NCBI RefSeq assembly: GCF_036898095.1
Contig: NC_090741.1
Span: 12,381,825-12,445,824, forward strand
Length of the DNA: 64,000 nt
Source of the DNA: Palaemon carinicauda
Taxonomy: Eukaryota; Arthropoda; Malacostraca; Decapoda; Palaemonidae
Direction of reading: 5' to 3'
Shown here: one piece after another, positions 52,218 to 63,640 of the stretch
How positions within the stretch are numbered: position 1 is the stretch's first letter
Layout of the letters: each line of letters starts with the position of its first letter
Made by a program: the position numbers and the translations under genes
The notes under the pieces: model-generated
The model's database searches: none
What the model saw: the letters and a program-made list of their open reading frames with translations, nothing else
What the model was told of the DNA's origin: nothing

Positions 52218-53539
52218 TATGCTGAATTAGGTATATTAACTTGAATTTTATATATTTTAGTATCAAACAACACTGTACTACTTATACCAACCATACCAGG
52301 GAAAAAATACTGTAGTTAGGATCAAGTGCAAACGTCAGTTATCGAGGAATTCATTTCATATTATTAAGAAGTGAAAACTGTTTCTATTATTTTAAAGCCC
52401 GAAGATATAAGAAATCGTACTTTTTACATATTTTCTCCTCTACAAAAGATCAATAATTGCAAAATTATATTCTTCTTTCAATAGTTTTAAGTATAATCTA
52501 TATCTTGAAAACAAAAAAGGCAGTCAAATGCACCCGAGATGTTGAAGGAGTTTTCATTGGCCGATTGGAAGATTATGATAAATCACAGTTTAGTTAGACC
52601 TAGTACCGCAAATGGAATAAATGCCAGACAGTTCTCTCTTTGTGTCCTCTTTGACACAGGGGTATAAGTATCTTCAAATGCCCCAGTCTCATGACATGCC
52701 CTCCAATGACCAATATAAAGGACACTTTTTGCTTAGCGTCCATGAAAGTCTCAGGAACTGGTATTTCAGTATCTCACCATGCATAGATATTTCCCGTGTG
52801 AGACAGCAAGTGAGATATTTTAATTGCCAATTGACTGATAACAGATATAAACATTTGTTTGAAGAATTAAGGCTGAAGAGAAAGAAAGTGCCAACATTAA
52901 CCATATGATAATCCGGAAACGAAATGATTAATCTGCAGCTATGGTTTAGGCTCATTATCAAATTCATGTATTTCTTCTTTTTTTTTTCTTTTTTGTGAAG
53001 CAAACACTCAAAAGATTTTAAAACAAGGTATCATAAGCTTAGAAATGTTAGTGTGCTTTTTTCTGAATTTTCTGACTTTGAAGTTCAAGATGGCTGGAGC
53101 ACACCAAAAGATGCAATATCTTCGCAAGCATATATGATATAATGACAAATAGATTATACAATATAGGAGGAATTAAGTATCTTAAAATGGAATAGTATAA
53201 ATAACTTCTGAATGAAAGGAATGATTTATGTTATGATGTTTTGGATATATAGTGCTTCTCTTGTAGAGAAATATTCAATATTGGACTATCCCTTTAGTGG
53301 TCCCCTGTGTGTGGCGTGTGTGTCTTTCCATTGATCCTTGAAACGCTTTTATCGCTGTCCCCTTCTTCTTCCAGAGAATCTCCTTCATCGATTCCGAACA
53401 GTCCTTGGTCATTCGGAAACCCGTTTATCAAGTCAATTCCATTGTCTCGACACCACGGATCCTATTCAGTGCAACGAACCGTAATCTGTATTTGACGAAG
53501 GATCTTTCTGATTGAATCTGACATAACTTCTAGCCAGGA

Positions 53540-53540
<1 letters not shown>
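52215..53540. other. Intergenic sequence, one unrecognised open frame
   Basis: A plus open frame at 52,621-52,908 (95 codons, starting MPDSSLFVSSLTQGYKYLQM) has balanced composition but no domain I recognise, and no splice or promoter context. No other feature is seen. Confidence 0.4.
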
Positions 53541-53607
<67 letters not shown>

Positions 53608-53616
53608 GGAGAGAGG
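53541..53616. repeat. (GA)n with G-run
   Basis: About 55 bases of GA followed by about 13 G residues (53,597-53,609). Confidence 0.97.
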
Positions 53617-54325
53617 AGGTCTAGTTTGTAAGGTAAATCGGTGAATTTCATCTATCATATATATCTTTATCTCAGACATTACCCTACATGTTTTTCTTAT
53701 GCTATCCTTCATTCCTCCTGTCAATTACGGGTCCCTTATTTTAATCTTCGAATTACCATATCAAAGTTATTAATGTGGAGACCATTTATTACCATCTGAT
53801 GTTCTGTCCAGACTTTCATAAATTTGGTATAGAGATTGCTGAGCTCTAATAATAAATAATGTAGTATTAGTCATAAACAAATCCTTCAGTCATGATATTG
53901 ATTCCAGCATGTTTCTTGCACTATCACGGAGCCCAAGTAGCCGCCGTCCACATATGCATCATAAAAATATTTATTCAAGTAGAGTATTTCCATTTATCAT
54001 GATTGCAAAGGAAGGAACTAGGCCAAATACTGTATGTATATAGATGAATATTGTGCCCATCAAATTCTTCTATTGTTTTTTATCAATAAAAGTCTTCGTT
54101 TTGAAAATGAACTATGCTTATTATTTTTCATTGTATTTACAAATCAATGAATAAAAGCATATGTTCAAAATTCAAGTTTTTATCATATCAATAAATTAAA
54201 TTCTTCAGGATCCCTGTTGTCTCTCTACAGAAAGATTGCATTAGAGTGATTAGACTTTTTCTATAGTTAATAGACAGTTTTATAATCTTTCTATTAATAT
54301 GTTTGTTCACAATACTGGAACCCGA

Positions 54326-54328
<3 letters not shown>
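53617..54328. other. Intergenic sequence, nothing recognised
   Basis: No gene or repeat is recognised. Confidence 0.5.
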
Positions 54329-54394
<66 letters not shown>

Positions 54395-54408
54395 TCTCGC
54401 TCTCTCTC

Positions 54409-54488
<80 letters not shown>

Positions 54489-54489
54489 T
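54329..54489. repeat. (CT)n then (TA)n
   Basis: About 80 bases of CT joined to about 75 bases of TA. Confidence 0.97.
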
Positions 54490-54780
54490 GAATGGATTGT
54501 TGATAGGAATTTAGCAGACCTAGAGTATGCTAATGATGCTGTCCTTGTTAGCAGAACACCACTGGATTTGCAATGCTTGCTTACCAGAATTTATGAAATA
54601 TCTCACGTGGTTGGGCTGGAGATAACTAAAAAAAAGACAGAGATGATGAGAACGTAGTATGCAATGGAAGATGAAATATCATTGGAAGGAGAAAGATTGA
54701 AAACAAGTACATTAGACTATGGCTAGGTTAAGTACAATTTGGAAATCAAATTGACTGAAATTACATATAAAATCAGAGTA
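54489..54780 (+). pseudogene. CFDP2/RTE-like retrotransposon, copy 4 (RT fragment)
   Basis: It matches copy 1 from about 6385 to 6740: WIVDRNLADLEYANDAVLVS, with the catalytic box changed to YAND, then LQCLLTRIYEISH, then YAMEDEISLEGERL. A deletion follows that removes the FKYLGT segment. It is truncated at both ends and starts directly at the end of a (TA)n array. Confidence 0.82.
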
Positions 54781-55400
54781 CAAGGATACGCTTGACAAAA
54801 TATCGAAAATACTGCTGTTACCTATAAACCACTTAATCAAATAACTTCTCTTCAAATAACTTCACATCTACACTATAATATATTTTCAAAAAATCTAATT
54901 TCTTCTCTTCCATACTGACAGCAAAATCAATCATTGAGCGATTTGTCTGTCCAGGAATGCTTGTAATGAAAGAAAAAAATAGGTAATTATATTCAAAATC
55001 AACAATTTGATAAACCAAGACACCAGGAATTGAAATTTTGTGGCAAAAGTTTTTTTGCATGGATGTCTTAATATTTTTTAACAAATATCTATTTTTTCTG
55101 GAGGAAAGGTAATATTTATCCGAAAAATAGTAGGCCTTTCCTTTCAATACATTAGGTCACTTACAAAAGTGATTTTGTAGACACCATCGCTTACTATTTC
55201 ATTTCCAAGCATTGCTAGTTCTTTGAAATAATATTTGTCTGGTGGACAAAATTTCTTGATCCACAAACTTCAAATTTATGAACTGCAAACACACGTAAAG
55301 TGAATTTCAGCAACAGAGCACTACATTTTTCAGAATGTTTACTCGGATACTTTATAATAAATTCAAGTGCACTGCTTTCAATTACATTAACCTTTACGTT
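54781..55400. other. Unrecognised region with minus open frames
   Basis: Minus open frames of 104 codons (55,147-54,833) and 63 codons (55,406-55,215) have no recognised domain. They could be decayed repeat coding sequence. Not called as genes. Confidence 0.35.
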
Positions 55401-55841
55401 TATCAAATTCTAAGATAACGTAAGATTTTTGGGAGTAATAATCGATACTTACCTCAATTGAAAATCCCCCTTATTTTACATCAAATATAAACGTATTATA
55501 CTCTCATCTTAATGAAGATGTTTTTTCATACAAAATAGGGTGCAAAGAGATCTATTTTACTGTTGACTTATAAAGCATTAGTTTTATCCAAGATAGATTA
55601 TGGTAGATCGATATATGGATCAGTTCCAAGATTGAGTATTGGACATACAAGGTTGACCAATGGCTTTTTAATGTGTAAACCTCATGAGATAATACCAAAG
55701 TGCAGTGAGTGTGACAAAATCTTAAGCATAAGGCTTATTTTCCTGAAATCAGTCTTTAGAAATCAAAACATTTCATGGTTCGATAAGAAAACAATATCTG
55801 ACATTTTATCGGTTTCGAGTGTCTTTTGTTTTTATATCTGA
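55400..55841 (+). pseudogene. LINE RT thumb and C-terminal domain fragment
   Basis: Early part: VRFLGVIIDTYLN near 55,425 and LLLTYKALVLSKIDYGRSIY from about 55,557, the end of a jockey-type RT. It then jumps to LSIGHTRLTNGFLMCKPHE and CSECDKILSIRLIFL (Cys-x2-Cys), the C-terminal block also seen at 10,063-10,434 minus. The sequence normally between them is missing. The frame 55,563-55,841 spans the join. Confidence 0.75.
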
Positions 55842-55977
55842 ATTTTTAAGAAGCGAATGTATTAATTGATAAATTTGAAACTTATATTTTATCCCTGTCT
55901 AATTTATTAGGACGAGGTCTGTAAGAGTCAAGTTCCGTTAAAAAGATATTGTTTAATCGTATATTATTCCTATTATT

Positions 55978-55985
55978 GTTGAACT
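55978..55985 (+). other. Left target-site duplication of P element
   Basis: GTTGAACT, identical to 59,650-59,657. Eight bases is the characteristic P-superfamily TSD length. Confidence 0.93.
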
Positions 55986-56044
55986 CATAGACTCCTTTAA
56001 GGAAGGACTGGAACGTCAGGACCTCGGGGTTTTTAACTTGAGTC
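55986..56044 (+). repeat. Left terminal inverted repeat of P element
   Basis: It starts CATAGACTCCTTTAAGGAAG. The first 32 bases and the last 22 are identical to the reverse complement of the right end; the five bases between differ. Confidence 0.95.
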
Positions 56045-56242
56045 CGAGACTTCATGCCTGATTTTTTTTTTAAATTGACATATGTGATGTATTTTCAAAT
56101 TTTAAGATCATTTTGCTCCAACAACTTTTCCTGTTTTTATCTCGTTTTCTATGCAAATCCCATTTTCTGTTCAAATCTCACTGACTAATGTGTTTTGTTT
56201 CTGTTTTTGTTATAGAAATGGTCCAGCTGGTGATCTCACAAT

Positions 56243-56773
56243 ATGCCACGTCACTGTAGCTGCTTTGGTTGTAAAGGGAACTATGATGGGACACCTTAAG
56301 TAAAAGTCATATCCTTCCCAAAAGATCCTGAGGAGAGGGAGAGATGGATATTGGCAATGCCGAATGAGAATGAAATCTTGAGACGCTTGAAGGAGATATA
56401 TATTTGTGAGACACATTTCAATTGTGAATGGGTGTCAGTTAAGGGTGGCAAGCGACCCAAACAACCTCCATCAATATTTCCTGGAATACCAAAATCAGCT
56501 TTGAAGCAGGTTACCTCAGCCCCACGCCCAACATCATCTTCTACATCACAATCAAGAGCTAAAAAGGTGCATGCAGCTGCTGAGGCTGCAGACAAAATCC
56601 GAGATTTCGACCAATTTCGCGCCAAAATTAATTCCTATTTTCCTGGTTTTAACGTCATAAAAGACCAGAAAGATCTCTACCTATCAAGAACTGACGCTAC
56701 TGGACAAAAATGTCAAGCAGTTCTTTCATCTACAACAAGTCAACTCACCTTTTGGATTCCTATTCTTGAATAG
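56243..56773 (+). pseudogene. THAP-domain N-terminal part of P transposase
   Basis: The frame begins at ATG 56,243. THAP C2CH residues are visible: MPRHCSCFGC gives the two N-terminal cysteines; WILAMPNENE supplies the conserved Trp and Pro; IYICETHF gives the Cys-x2-His; and PPSIFPGIP is the C-terminal motif corresponding to A-V-P-T-I-F. THAP domains of P transposases bind DNA at subterminal sites. A TAA at 56,297-56,299 lies inside the domain, after GNYDGTP. The frame then runs to 56,773, where it loses phase with the catalytic part. Confidence 0.87.
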
Positions 56774-58832
56774 AGTTGAGAAAGATGGCATTGAAGTGCC
56801 TAAACGACTTTTTCCTTTGCAAAAGAACAGCTTGCTCTCAAAATGGTCCCAGATTAGATCCATAACTGAACAGGTAAACACCTATGAGTACACAAGCCAG
56901 GAAAGTCTTCAGTACACAATAAGCCAGCTCTGCAAAATGACTGAGGCACACGAGCTTCCTCATTTAACCTTCATTCTGTCACAGCTGCGGCTTGTGTTCA
57001 AACCTCCTGATGGTCGTCGATTTCATACCGACACTCTGATATTCGCAATGCAGCTTCACAAAATATCACCCAGTGCATACAAAATGATTCGTCGATCTGG
57101 CTTAATCATTCTACCATCAACAAAAAAGATAAAAGAGGTGCTTTCTAGTAGTCTGCAGGACTCCAACCTCAAAACGTTATTCGACCAGCTTAAGCCGCAG
57201 CAGCGTTTGGTGAATCTAATGTTTGATGAAGTAAAGCTGATCGAGACATTGCGATTTTCTGGAGGACATGTTCTAGGATATGCTCAAAACGTTGCAGCGG
57301 GTAGTGACCATGAAATGCTTGCTTCACATGCTATGGTTGTTGAAGTTGCCTGCCATTTTGGTGGTCCACGCTATATTCTACGCGTTTTACCCTGCAAAAA
57401 GCTAGCTGCCGATAAGCTGAGTGAACTTCTTACTGAAGCTGCCTCAGCTGTAGTTGGTGCTGGCGGTACTGTGATTTCTTTGATATGTGACAATTGCAAT
57501 ACCAATCGCAGTGTTTATTCGAAACTTGGAGGACCTGGAAGTTGTCAAGTGCTATCCATTCAAGAGCAATCTATGTTCTTAGTGTACGACTACGTGCACA
57601 TCTTCAGAAATGTTCGTAACAACTGGATTACTGTTGATGGCCAGACACTCTCATTTCTTGTACATGGCGATGAGTACAAAGCTTACTGGAGTGATATTCG
57701 GAAGCTTTATGAGATCGACCGAGCTACTCCTATTCGCTTAACCAAGCTGACGCACACCGCTGTTTTCCCCAAACCCCTTCAACGCCAGAGCGTACCCTTA
57801 GTATGTCAGGTGTTCAATGACAAGACTGTCGCTGCCTTAAAGACCTTCAAGGATTCATTGGGCATCAGCGAAGGCACCATCATTCTCACCCAGACAATGA
57901 GTGAGTGGTTCAAGATGATGAATGTGAAAGACCGTTTCTCAGCTAGACATCTACGTGACGAATCCAGACAGCCTTGGACGGCAGACTGTACATCTTTCAC
58001 TAAGTTGGAGGACGCCTGCCAAATTATATCGACCTGCATATGGCAAGGAGGTAGTGGTCGTAAGCTGAAGTTAACTGAGCAAATTGCTGAAGCATTCATT
58101 GTGTCTACACGTAATAATGTGGCTGCTGCAAAATTGCTTCTGGCAGAGAAAGACTTTGACTACGTTCTTCCTGCTATATTCGCGGATGAAGCCTTGGAAA
58201 AGTTTTTCGGTCAAGCCAGGCAAAGAAGTGTTGGAAACTTCTACATTGATGTAGTTGACATTATGGCTGCAGCAAAAGTTACAAATTTGCAGACACTTCT
58301 AAAGCATGACATTATGCCAGAATCTAGTTCTCGTGTGCTTGATTGCGATAAGAATTGTACTTCTTCCATAAATCCAGATGAGCGAAGTAAACTCATTGAC
58401 GAGATCACTCCTCAAGACACTCGGGAGCTCTTGAGGTCTGCTGATAACCTTAAGCATAAAGTTGTATATTTGGCTGGATACCTTGTTCATAAATATTGTA
58501 ATAGCACTAGTATGGAGGATATCATGGATGATGAAGATGGTAACGAGGTGTCATCTGAGTTCTTAGATCATTTGAATAGAGGTGGACTGAGTGTGCCAAC
58601 TATTTCAACTGTCTTTTTTGTACATAATGCCTATAATTTGCATGCCATGACTAAAATGCATTGCCGCTTTCATTTTGCTGAATTGTTATCTTTTGTAGAT
58701 GCACCTTTAGCTACTAATAATGCAGCATGTACGATTTTAGCCAACATTCTATTGAAAGCTCAGGTTCTCAATGTAAGTGACAAAGAAAAGGCTGTGAGAT
58801 GCCTCAGGAGGCAAGAAATGCTCTCCATCTAG
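56766..58832 (+). CDS. P-element-type transposase, catalytic part
   Basis: A 688-codon open frame starting around TTG 56,766; the frame may be open further upstream, so the true join to the THAP part lies near 56,700-56,770. RNase H-fold residues: Asp154 in LMFDEVKLIETLRFSGGHVL, Asp242 in LICDNCNTNRSVYSKLGG, and Glu478 in ADEALEKFFGQARQRSVGN. The YDYVHIFRNVRNNW motif at about 275 resembles the D-x2-H-x3-N-x-R-N-N of P/THAP9 transposases, preceding the inserted GTP-binding-like region. The C-terminus has YLAGYLVHKY and a Cys/His segment. The full catalytic set and normal length suggest recent loss of activity. Confidence 0.9.
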   Translation: MNRVEKDGIEVPKRLFPLQKNSLLSKWSQIRSITEQVNTYEYTSQESLQYTISQLCKMTEAHELPHLTFILSQLRLVFKPPDGRRFHTDTLIFAMQLHKISPSAYKMIRRSGLIILPSTKKIKEVLSSSLQDSNLKTLFDQLKPQQRLVNLMFDEVKLIETLRFSGGHVLGYAQNVAAGSDHEMLASHAMVVEVACHFGGPRYILRVLPCKKLAADKLSELLTEAASAVVGAGGTVISLICDNCNTNRSVYSKLGGPGSCQVLSIQEQSMFLVYDYVHIFRNVRNNWITVDGQTLSFLVHGDEYKAYWSDIRKLYEIDRATPIRLTKLTHTAVFPKPLQRQSVPLVCQVFNDKTVAALKTFKDSLGISEGTIILTQTMSEWFKMMNVKDRFSARHLRDESRQPWTADCTSFTKLEDACQIISTCIWQGGSGRKLKLTEQIAEAFIVSTRNNVAAAKLLLAEKDFDYVLPAIFADEALEKFFGQARQRSVGNFYIDVVDIMAAAKVTNLQTLLKHDIMPESSSRVLDCDKNCTSSINPDERSKLIDEITPQDTRELLRSADNLKHKVVYLAGYLVHKYCNSTSMEDIMDDEDGNEVSSEFLDHLNRGGLSVPTISTVFFVHNAYNLHAMTKMHCRFHFAELLSFVDAPLATNNAACTILANILLKAQVLNVSDKEKAVRCLRRQEMLSI

Positions 58833-58960
58833 CGATGTTCATCTAATCAAATGTTAATGTCTTTGATTTTTGTTGTGATGAGAAATACCGTTCTTTATTT
58901 CTTATTTTAGTGTTTCATTGTTTTAGGGCTTGTTTGGAATGTTTGAGTAATACAATATTT
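58833..58960. other. 3' UTR of P transposase
   Basis: AT-rich. A TATTTCTTATTTTAG stretch is present. No clear AATAAA is seen here. Confidence 0.5.
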
Positions 58961-59649
58961 GACAATATATATTAAATTTGGACAGAACTACAGACTTGCC
59001 TCTTATTATAATCTGCCATCCCTTACCATCTATGAGTTACACACAAAAACGAGTAAAAATGACCAAAATTCACTATTTTGACCTTGAAATATGACCTTTT
59101 GACCTTGAAGATGATGAAGATGACCCCAGGTGGTGTTGAAAATGTCACTATTGAACTCACCGTCCTCAAAAACCCCCATTTTGACTCAGAGAACGTGTTT
59201 CTAGCCCTTCTTAGAAGTCATTTTAGTCCAGGACTCAAGTTAATCCTTCAGACTCAAGTTAAAAACCCCGATCAGGGGACGTTCCAGTCCTTTCTTGAAG
59301 GACGATATATGACAATATATATTAAATTCGGACAGCTCTGCAGACTTGCCTCATATTATAATCAGCTATCTCTCACCATTTATGAGTTACACACAAAAAA
59401 CTAGCAAAAATGACCATAATTCACAAATTTGACCTTGATAAATGACCTTTAAACCTTGAAGATTACCCCAGGTGGTGTTGAAAATGTTATTATTGAACTC
59501 ACCATCCTCAAAAACCCCCATTTTGATCCAGAGAACGTGTTTCTAGCCCTTCTAGAAGTCATTTTAGTCCAGACTCAAGTTAATCTTTCAGACTCAAGTT
59601 AAAAACCCCGAGCAGGAGACGTTCCAGTCCTTCCTTAAAGGAGTCTATG
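58961..59649 (+). repeat. 350-bp tandem duplication of the P-element right end
   Basis: Unit 1 (58,961-59,310) and unit 2 (59,311-59,649) both start GACAATATATATTAAATT and contain GACTTGCCTC, GAGTTACACACAAAAA, CCCAGGTGGTGTTGAAAATG and AGAACGTGTTTCTAGCCCTT. Both end with a terminal-inverted-repeat-like sequence. The outer one is the true end; the inner one, near 59,248-59,305, is more diverged. Confidence 0.93.
59591..59649 (-). repeat. Right terminal inverted repeat of P element
   Basis: Reverse complement of the left repeat, ending CCTTAAAGGAGTCTATG, followed by the GTTGAACT duplication. Confidence 0.95.
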
Positions 59650-59657
59650 GTTGAACT
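59650..59657 (+). other. Right target-site duplication of P element
   Basis: GTTGAACT, identical to 55,978-55,985. Confidence 0.93.
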
Positions 59658-59728
59658 ATAAAATCCACTGTATATAATACAACATAACTTGTTTTTCTTA
59701 TATAAAGTTATTTACAAGTCAGTCAAAC

Positions 59729-59762
<34 letters not shown>

Positions 59763-60859
59763 GTGAATTCCTGAACGAGTTCCACAGTCGGCTGGGTTTT
59801 ACCAATTTGCTCCTACAGCGTGGATACCTTACAACGGTTATAAATTATTAGAACAGAAGTGACCTGGTGCTTTTTTTAAAGCCCTTCACAGCAGGCCATC
59901 CCCCTCTTCCAATTTCTTTACGAAAAAGAAACTACCAATACATCCTATCAATATTTTCTTAGCAAACATAGGACACACGAGTCTCTATACTGTATATCTT
60001 GTATCGTTGAAAATAGAAATAAAAAATACTCGCTTTACAACTTTATTGAAATAAAAATTCATAAGGTTATTACTAAATCATTAAGTACACGAGGCCCTTA
60101 TATCCATGTATTTCTATCACAAAAGACTAATTTAACCTCTAATCTATATAGATTTATCAATAATAAAGTACAATAGGTGCCTATTGTCTTGACTATTTAA
60201 AAAAAAAAGGGGGGAACCAGACTCCTATTCTAATTTCTCTATCCAATTCTGTTTAATTATCCAAAGTACAGTTCCATTGCTCTATTCAATATAAAGCACC
60301 AATTTGTTCACAAAAAAACCCTTCCTATTGCAACCCAGGAGTATTAATATTGGGCTACAATCAAATTTGTACTCTTTGGTGTAGACTTAACAGCTCCTTC
60401 TTTGCTTAAACTACATCGGTATTTCACTCACTGTTAAAACTACTAAAGCTTTTTGGTCCCATAAAATTAAAACACGCTTAATAGTTCCTAATGCTCATGG
60501 ACGTGTATATCCAAATTTTATTTTGGTTTGTTTTGTATAGAAACCTCTGATTTCTCAGCTACTATATTAACTGTTATTTTTTCAGTTCAGTAAGAAGGGT
60601 TTTTTGGGCCATAGCGGGAGATTTGGTAGTGGTAAACCTTTGGGTAATTGTGTTTGTTGTGGCTAAATTTCCAGAAACCCATTTTTTCTACAATTTTGAA
60701 CGTCTTTGGACAAAACATTTCAATGGGTATGTTGAAAGTATTAAACTGTTCCCTAATAGGCATGTTGTTTTTCACAAGTGCTTGAAGTATGTGGCAGCCT
60801 TTTTACAATTTTCTTTGCTGTATGGAAATCCCTTAGGATGTTGGTAGGATTAGTCTTAA
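59658..60859. other. Intergenic sequence, nothing recognised
   Basis: A poly-T run of about 31 bases lies at 59,731-59,761. It could be the antisense tail of a retroposed copy, but no body is recognised beside it. Open frames near 60,587-60,847 on both strands overlap each other and carry no domain. Confidence 0.45.
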
Positions 60860-61990
60860 CTTTAGAGTTGTCTTTGACTGTGTTAATCATGAGGCCCTTG
60901 TTTTCAGGCTAAAACCGATGCGAGTAGGTGGATCTTTTCTTAACATCATAATTCAACTTTTAATTGATAGACTGCAGAAAGCAGTTGTTGACGGGTACCA
61001 TAGTGATATTAGGAATGTAATATTTGGTATTCTTCAGGGTAGTGTTTTCGGTCCATTTACATACTAAAGTATATAACCATTCTATGTGGTTTAACATAAA
61101 AAAAAACCAGTTCGGTGCCTATGTAGATGATGATATTCTCTCTGCATCAAATCCATCTCCTGAATGTAGACTTATAGTTGCTTATCCATTAATAGAGATC
61201 TAGCTAAAAATAGTGCATGGTGAGCAGTATAGTGTATGATGTTGAACCTTAAGAGAACTTAAAGTATGATTGTAAATACGTCGATGGCAGTGGCTCCTCG
61301 ACATCCAAATCTTTACATTGACAATGACTCTTTAAGTATAAACTTATTTATAATTTCGGTGTGATTCTTGATTGAAAATCCGTATTTGAAAAGCCAATTT
61401 TCTCTGTTTCTTATCCACATGCAAAAAAATTGCCTTTTCAAGAAAGTCTTTTAAAATTATTGTTGATGAGTCTATTCTGAAGAAATTTTTCAATTTTTTC
61501 CACCTACTGACTAATCTTAATTTGTCGGATAGAAGTTGCAGTGTAATAATTTCCTTATTCCAGATCCAAATACTAATTTTGACACCGCTGTTCTGTTAGT
61601 TCTTTATCGTAGCTGCATAGTAATTTCCTTGGGTTAGACTGCCTGCTGCATTCAGATCACCTCAGTGTGTACCATCTTGTGCATAGTACTAAGTGTGCAA
61701 TTAACTCTAATAGTTGCATCGTCTTTATCATAAAACATAATACTACACAGTATTCTGGAAGATTAATCTGAAGGTAGAATCAAGGGAAGTTGCCAAGTTA
61801 AAACCTTTAGCAAATGCTTTTCTATTGAATAGGTTGCCATAGGTCTCTCTTTCAGAATTTTAAAGTTCTTACTGATAAGATATTTTCTAATTTTTATTTA
61901 TTACTTCTTATAAAAAGATTTTATGCTATTTCTATATTTCCTTTCCTCACTGGGCTGCTTTACTTGTTGGAGACATTGTGTTGGTAGCAT
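60860..61990 (+). pseudogene. LINE reverse transcriptase fragment with 3' tail
   Basis: Pieces in several frames: FDCVNHEALVFRLKPMRVGG near 60,870, RLQKAVVDGYHSDIRNVIFG from about 60,970, ILQGSVFGPF near 61,030, a catalytic box YVDD at about 61,120 (GAYVDDDILSASN) and APRHPNLYIDNDSL near 61,290. Sequence near 61,790 corresponds to the C-terminal AKLKPLANAFLLNRL motif in broken frames. The 3' UTR ends with the shared tail TTTCCTTTCCTCACTGGGCT at 61,936-61,955. Many stops. Confidence 0.78.
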
Positions 61991-62037
61991 TTTGTATTTT
62001 GTGTTTCCATTTAAATTTTGTATCTTTGCTAGCAATG

Positions 62038-63075
<1,038 letters not shown>

Positions 63076-63094
63076 CTTTCTTAATTGTAATTTT

Positions 63095-63480
63095 CTCACT
63101 ATCTTTATGAGGCTGAATACTACACAGTATTCTAGAAGTTTTATTCCAGCTGTTACCAAGTTGTGGAATGATCTTCCTAATCGGGTAGTTGAATCAGTAG
63201 AACTTCAAAAGTTCAAAGTTGGAGCAAATGTTTTTATGTTGACCAGGCTGACATGAGTCTTTTATATTTATATATGACATATCTGTTTTTGACGTTGTTA
63301 ATAGTTTATATAGGACATATCTGTTTTGACGTTGTTACTGTTTCTAGAATGATATATTGTTAATTTATTCTCATCATTTATTTATTTCCTTATTTCCTTT
63401 CCTCACTGGGCTATTTTTCCCTGTTGGAGCCCTTGAGCTTATAGCATCTTGCTTTTCCAACTAGGGTTGTAGCTTGGCTA

Positions 63481-63521
<41 letters not shown>
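63095..63521 (+). pseudogene. LINE C-terminal coding end, 3' UTR and (AAT)n tail
   Basis: An open frame without ATG from about 63,110 to TGA 63,254-63,256 reads TTQYSRSFIPAVTKLWNDLP then NRVVESVELQKFKVGANVFM. This is the C-terminus of the same LINE type as 60,860-61,990. The 3' UTR has a local duplication (GACATATCTGTTTTTGACGT twice, near 63,277 and 63,316). It then has the shared tail CCTTTCCTCACTGGGCTATT at 63,398-63,417 and GCTTGGCTAG followed by (TAA)n at 63,482-63,521. The rest of the element is absent. Confidence 0.82.
63482..63521. repeat. (AAT)n tail of LINE
   Basis: About 13 TAA units directly after the LINE 3' tail. Confidence 0.95.
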
Positions 63522-63640
63522 CTATTTCTTCTCCGCGATGGGGTACTTTCTCTGTTGAAGCCAATATGCTTTTAGCTTAATGCTTTCACATCTAGAGTAG
63601 TAGCTAGACAGGTATTAACAATAATGATTATAATGATATA
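63522..63640 (+). repeat. Diverged second copy of the LINE tail
   Basis: CTCTGTTGAAGCCAATATGC and GTAGTAGCTAGACAGG, then AACAATAATGATTATAATGA, align loosely with the tail at 63,415-63,521, so two tails lie in tandem. Confidence 0.55.

Larger units (their letters stand above)
55986..59649 (+). mobile_element. P-superfamily (THAP) DNA transposon
   Basis: 3,664 bp bounded by 59-bp terminal inverted repeats (55,986-56,044 and 59,591-59,649; 54 of 59 positions match by manual alignment). Perfect 8-bp duplications GTTGAACT flank it. It encodes a THAP-domain frame followed by a P-type transposase frame of 688 codons. The right subterminal region is tandemly duplicated. The exact TSD and open transposase frame indicate a comparatively young insertion, disabled by one stop and one frameshift. 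Confidence 0.95.

Noticed and set aside
52621..52908. Plus open frame of 95 codons
   Set aside because: No family recognised and no supporting gene structure.
54833..55406. Minus open frames of 104 and 63 codons
   Set aside because: Not recognised. Different frames, no promoter or splice context, and flanked by retroelement fragments.
57806..58490. Minus-strand open frames inside the P transposase
   Set aside because: Shadows of the plus-strand transposase gene.
60587..60847. Overlapping open frames on both strands
   Set aside because: Mutually antisense, AT-driven, with no domain.
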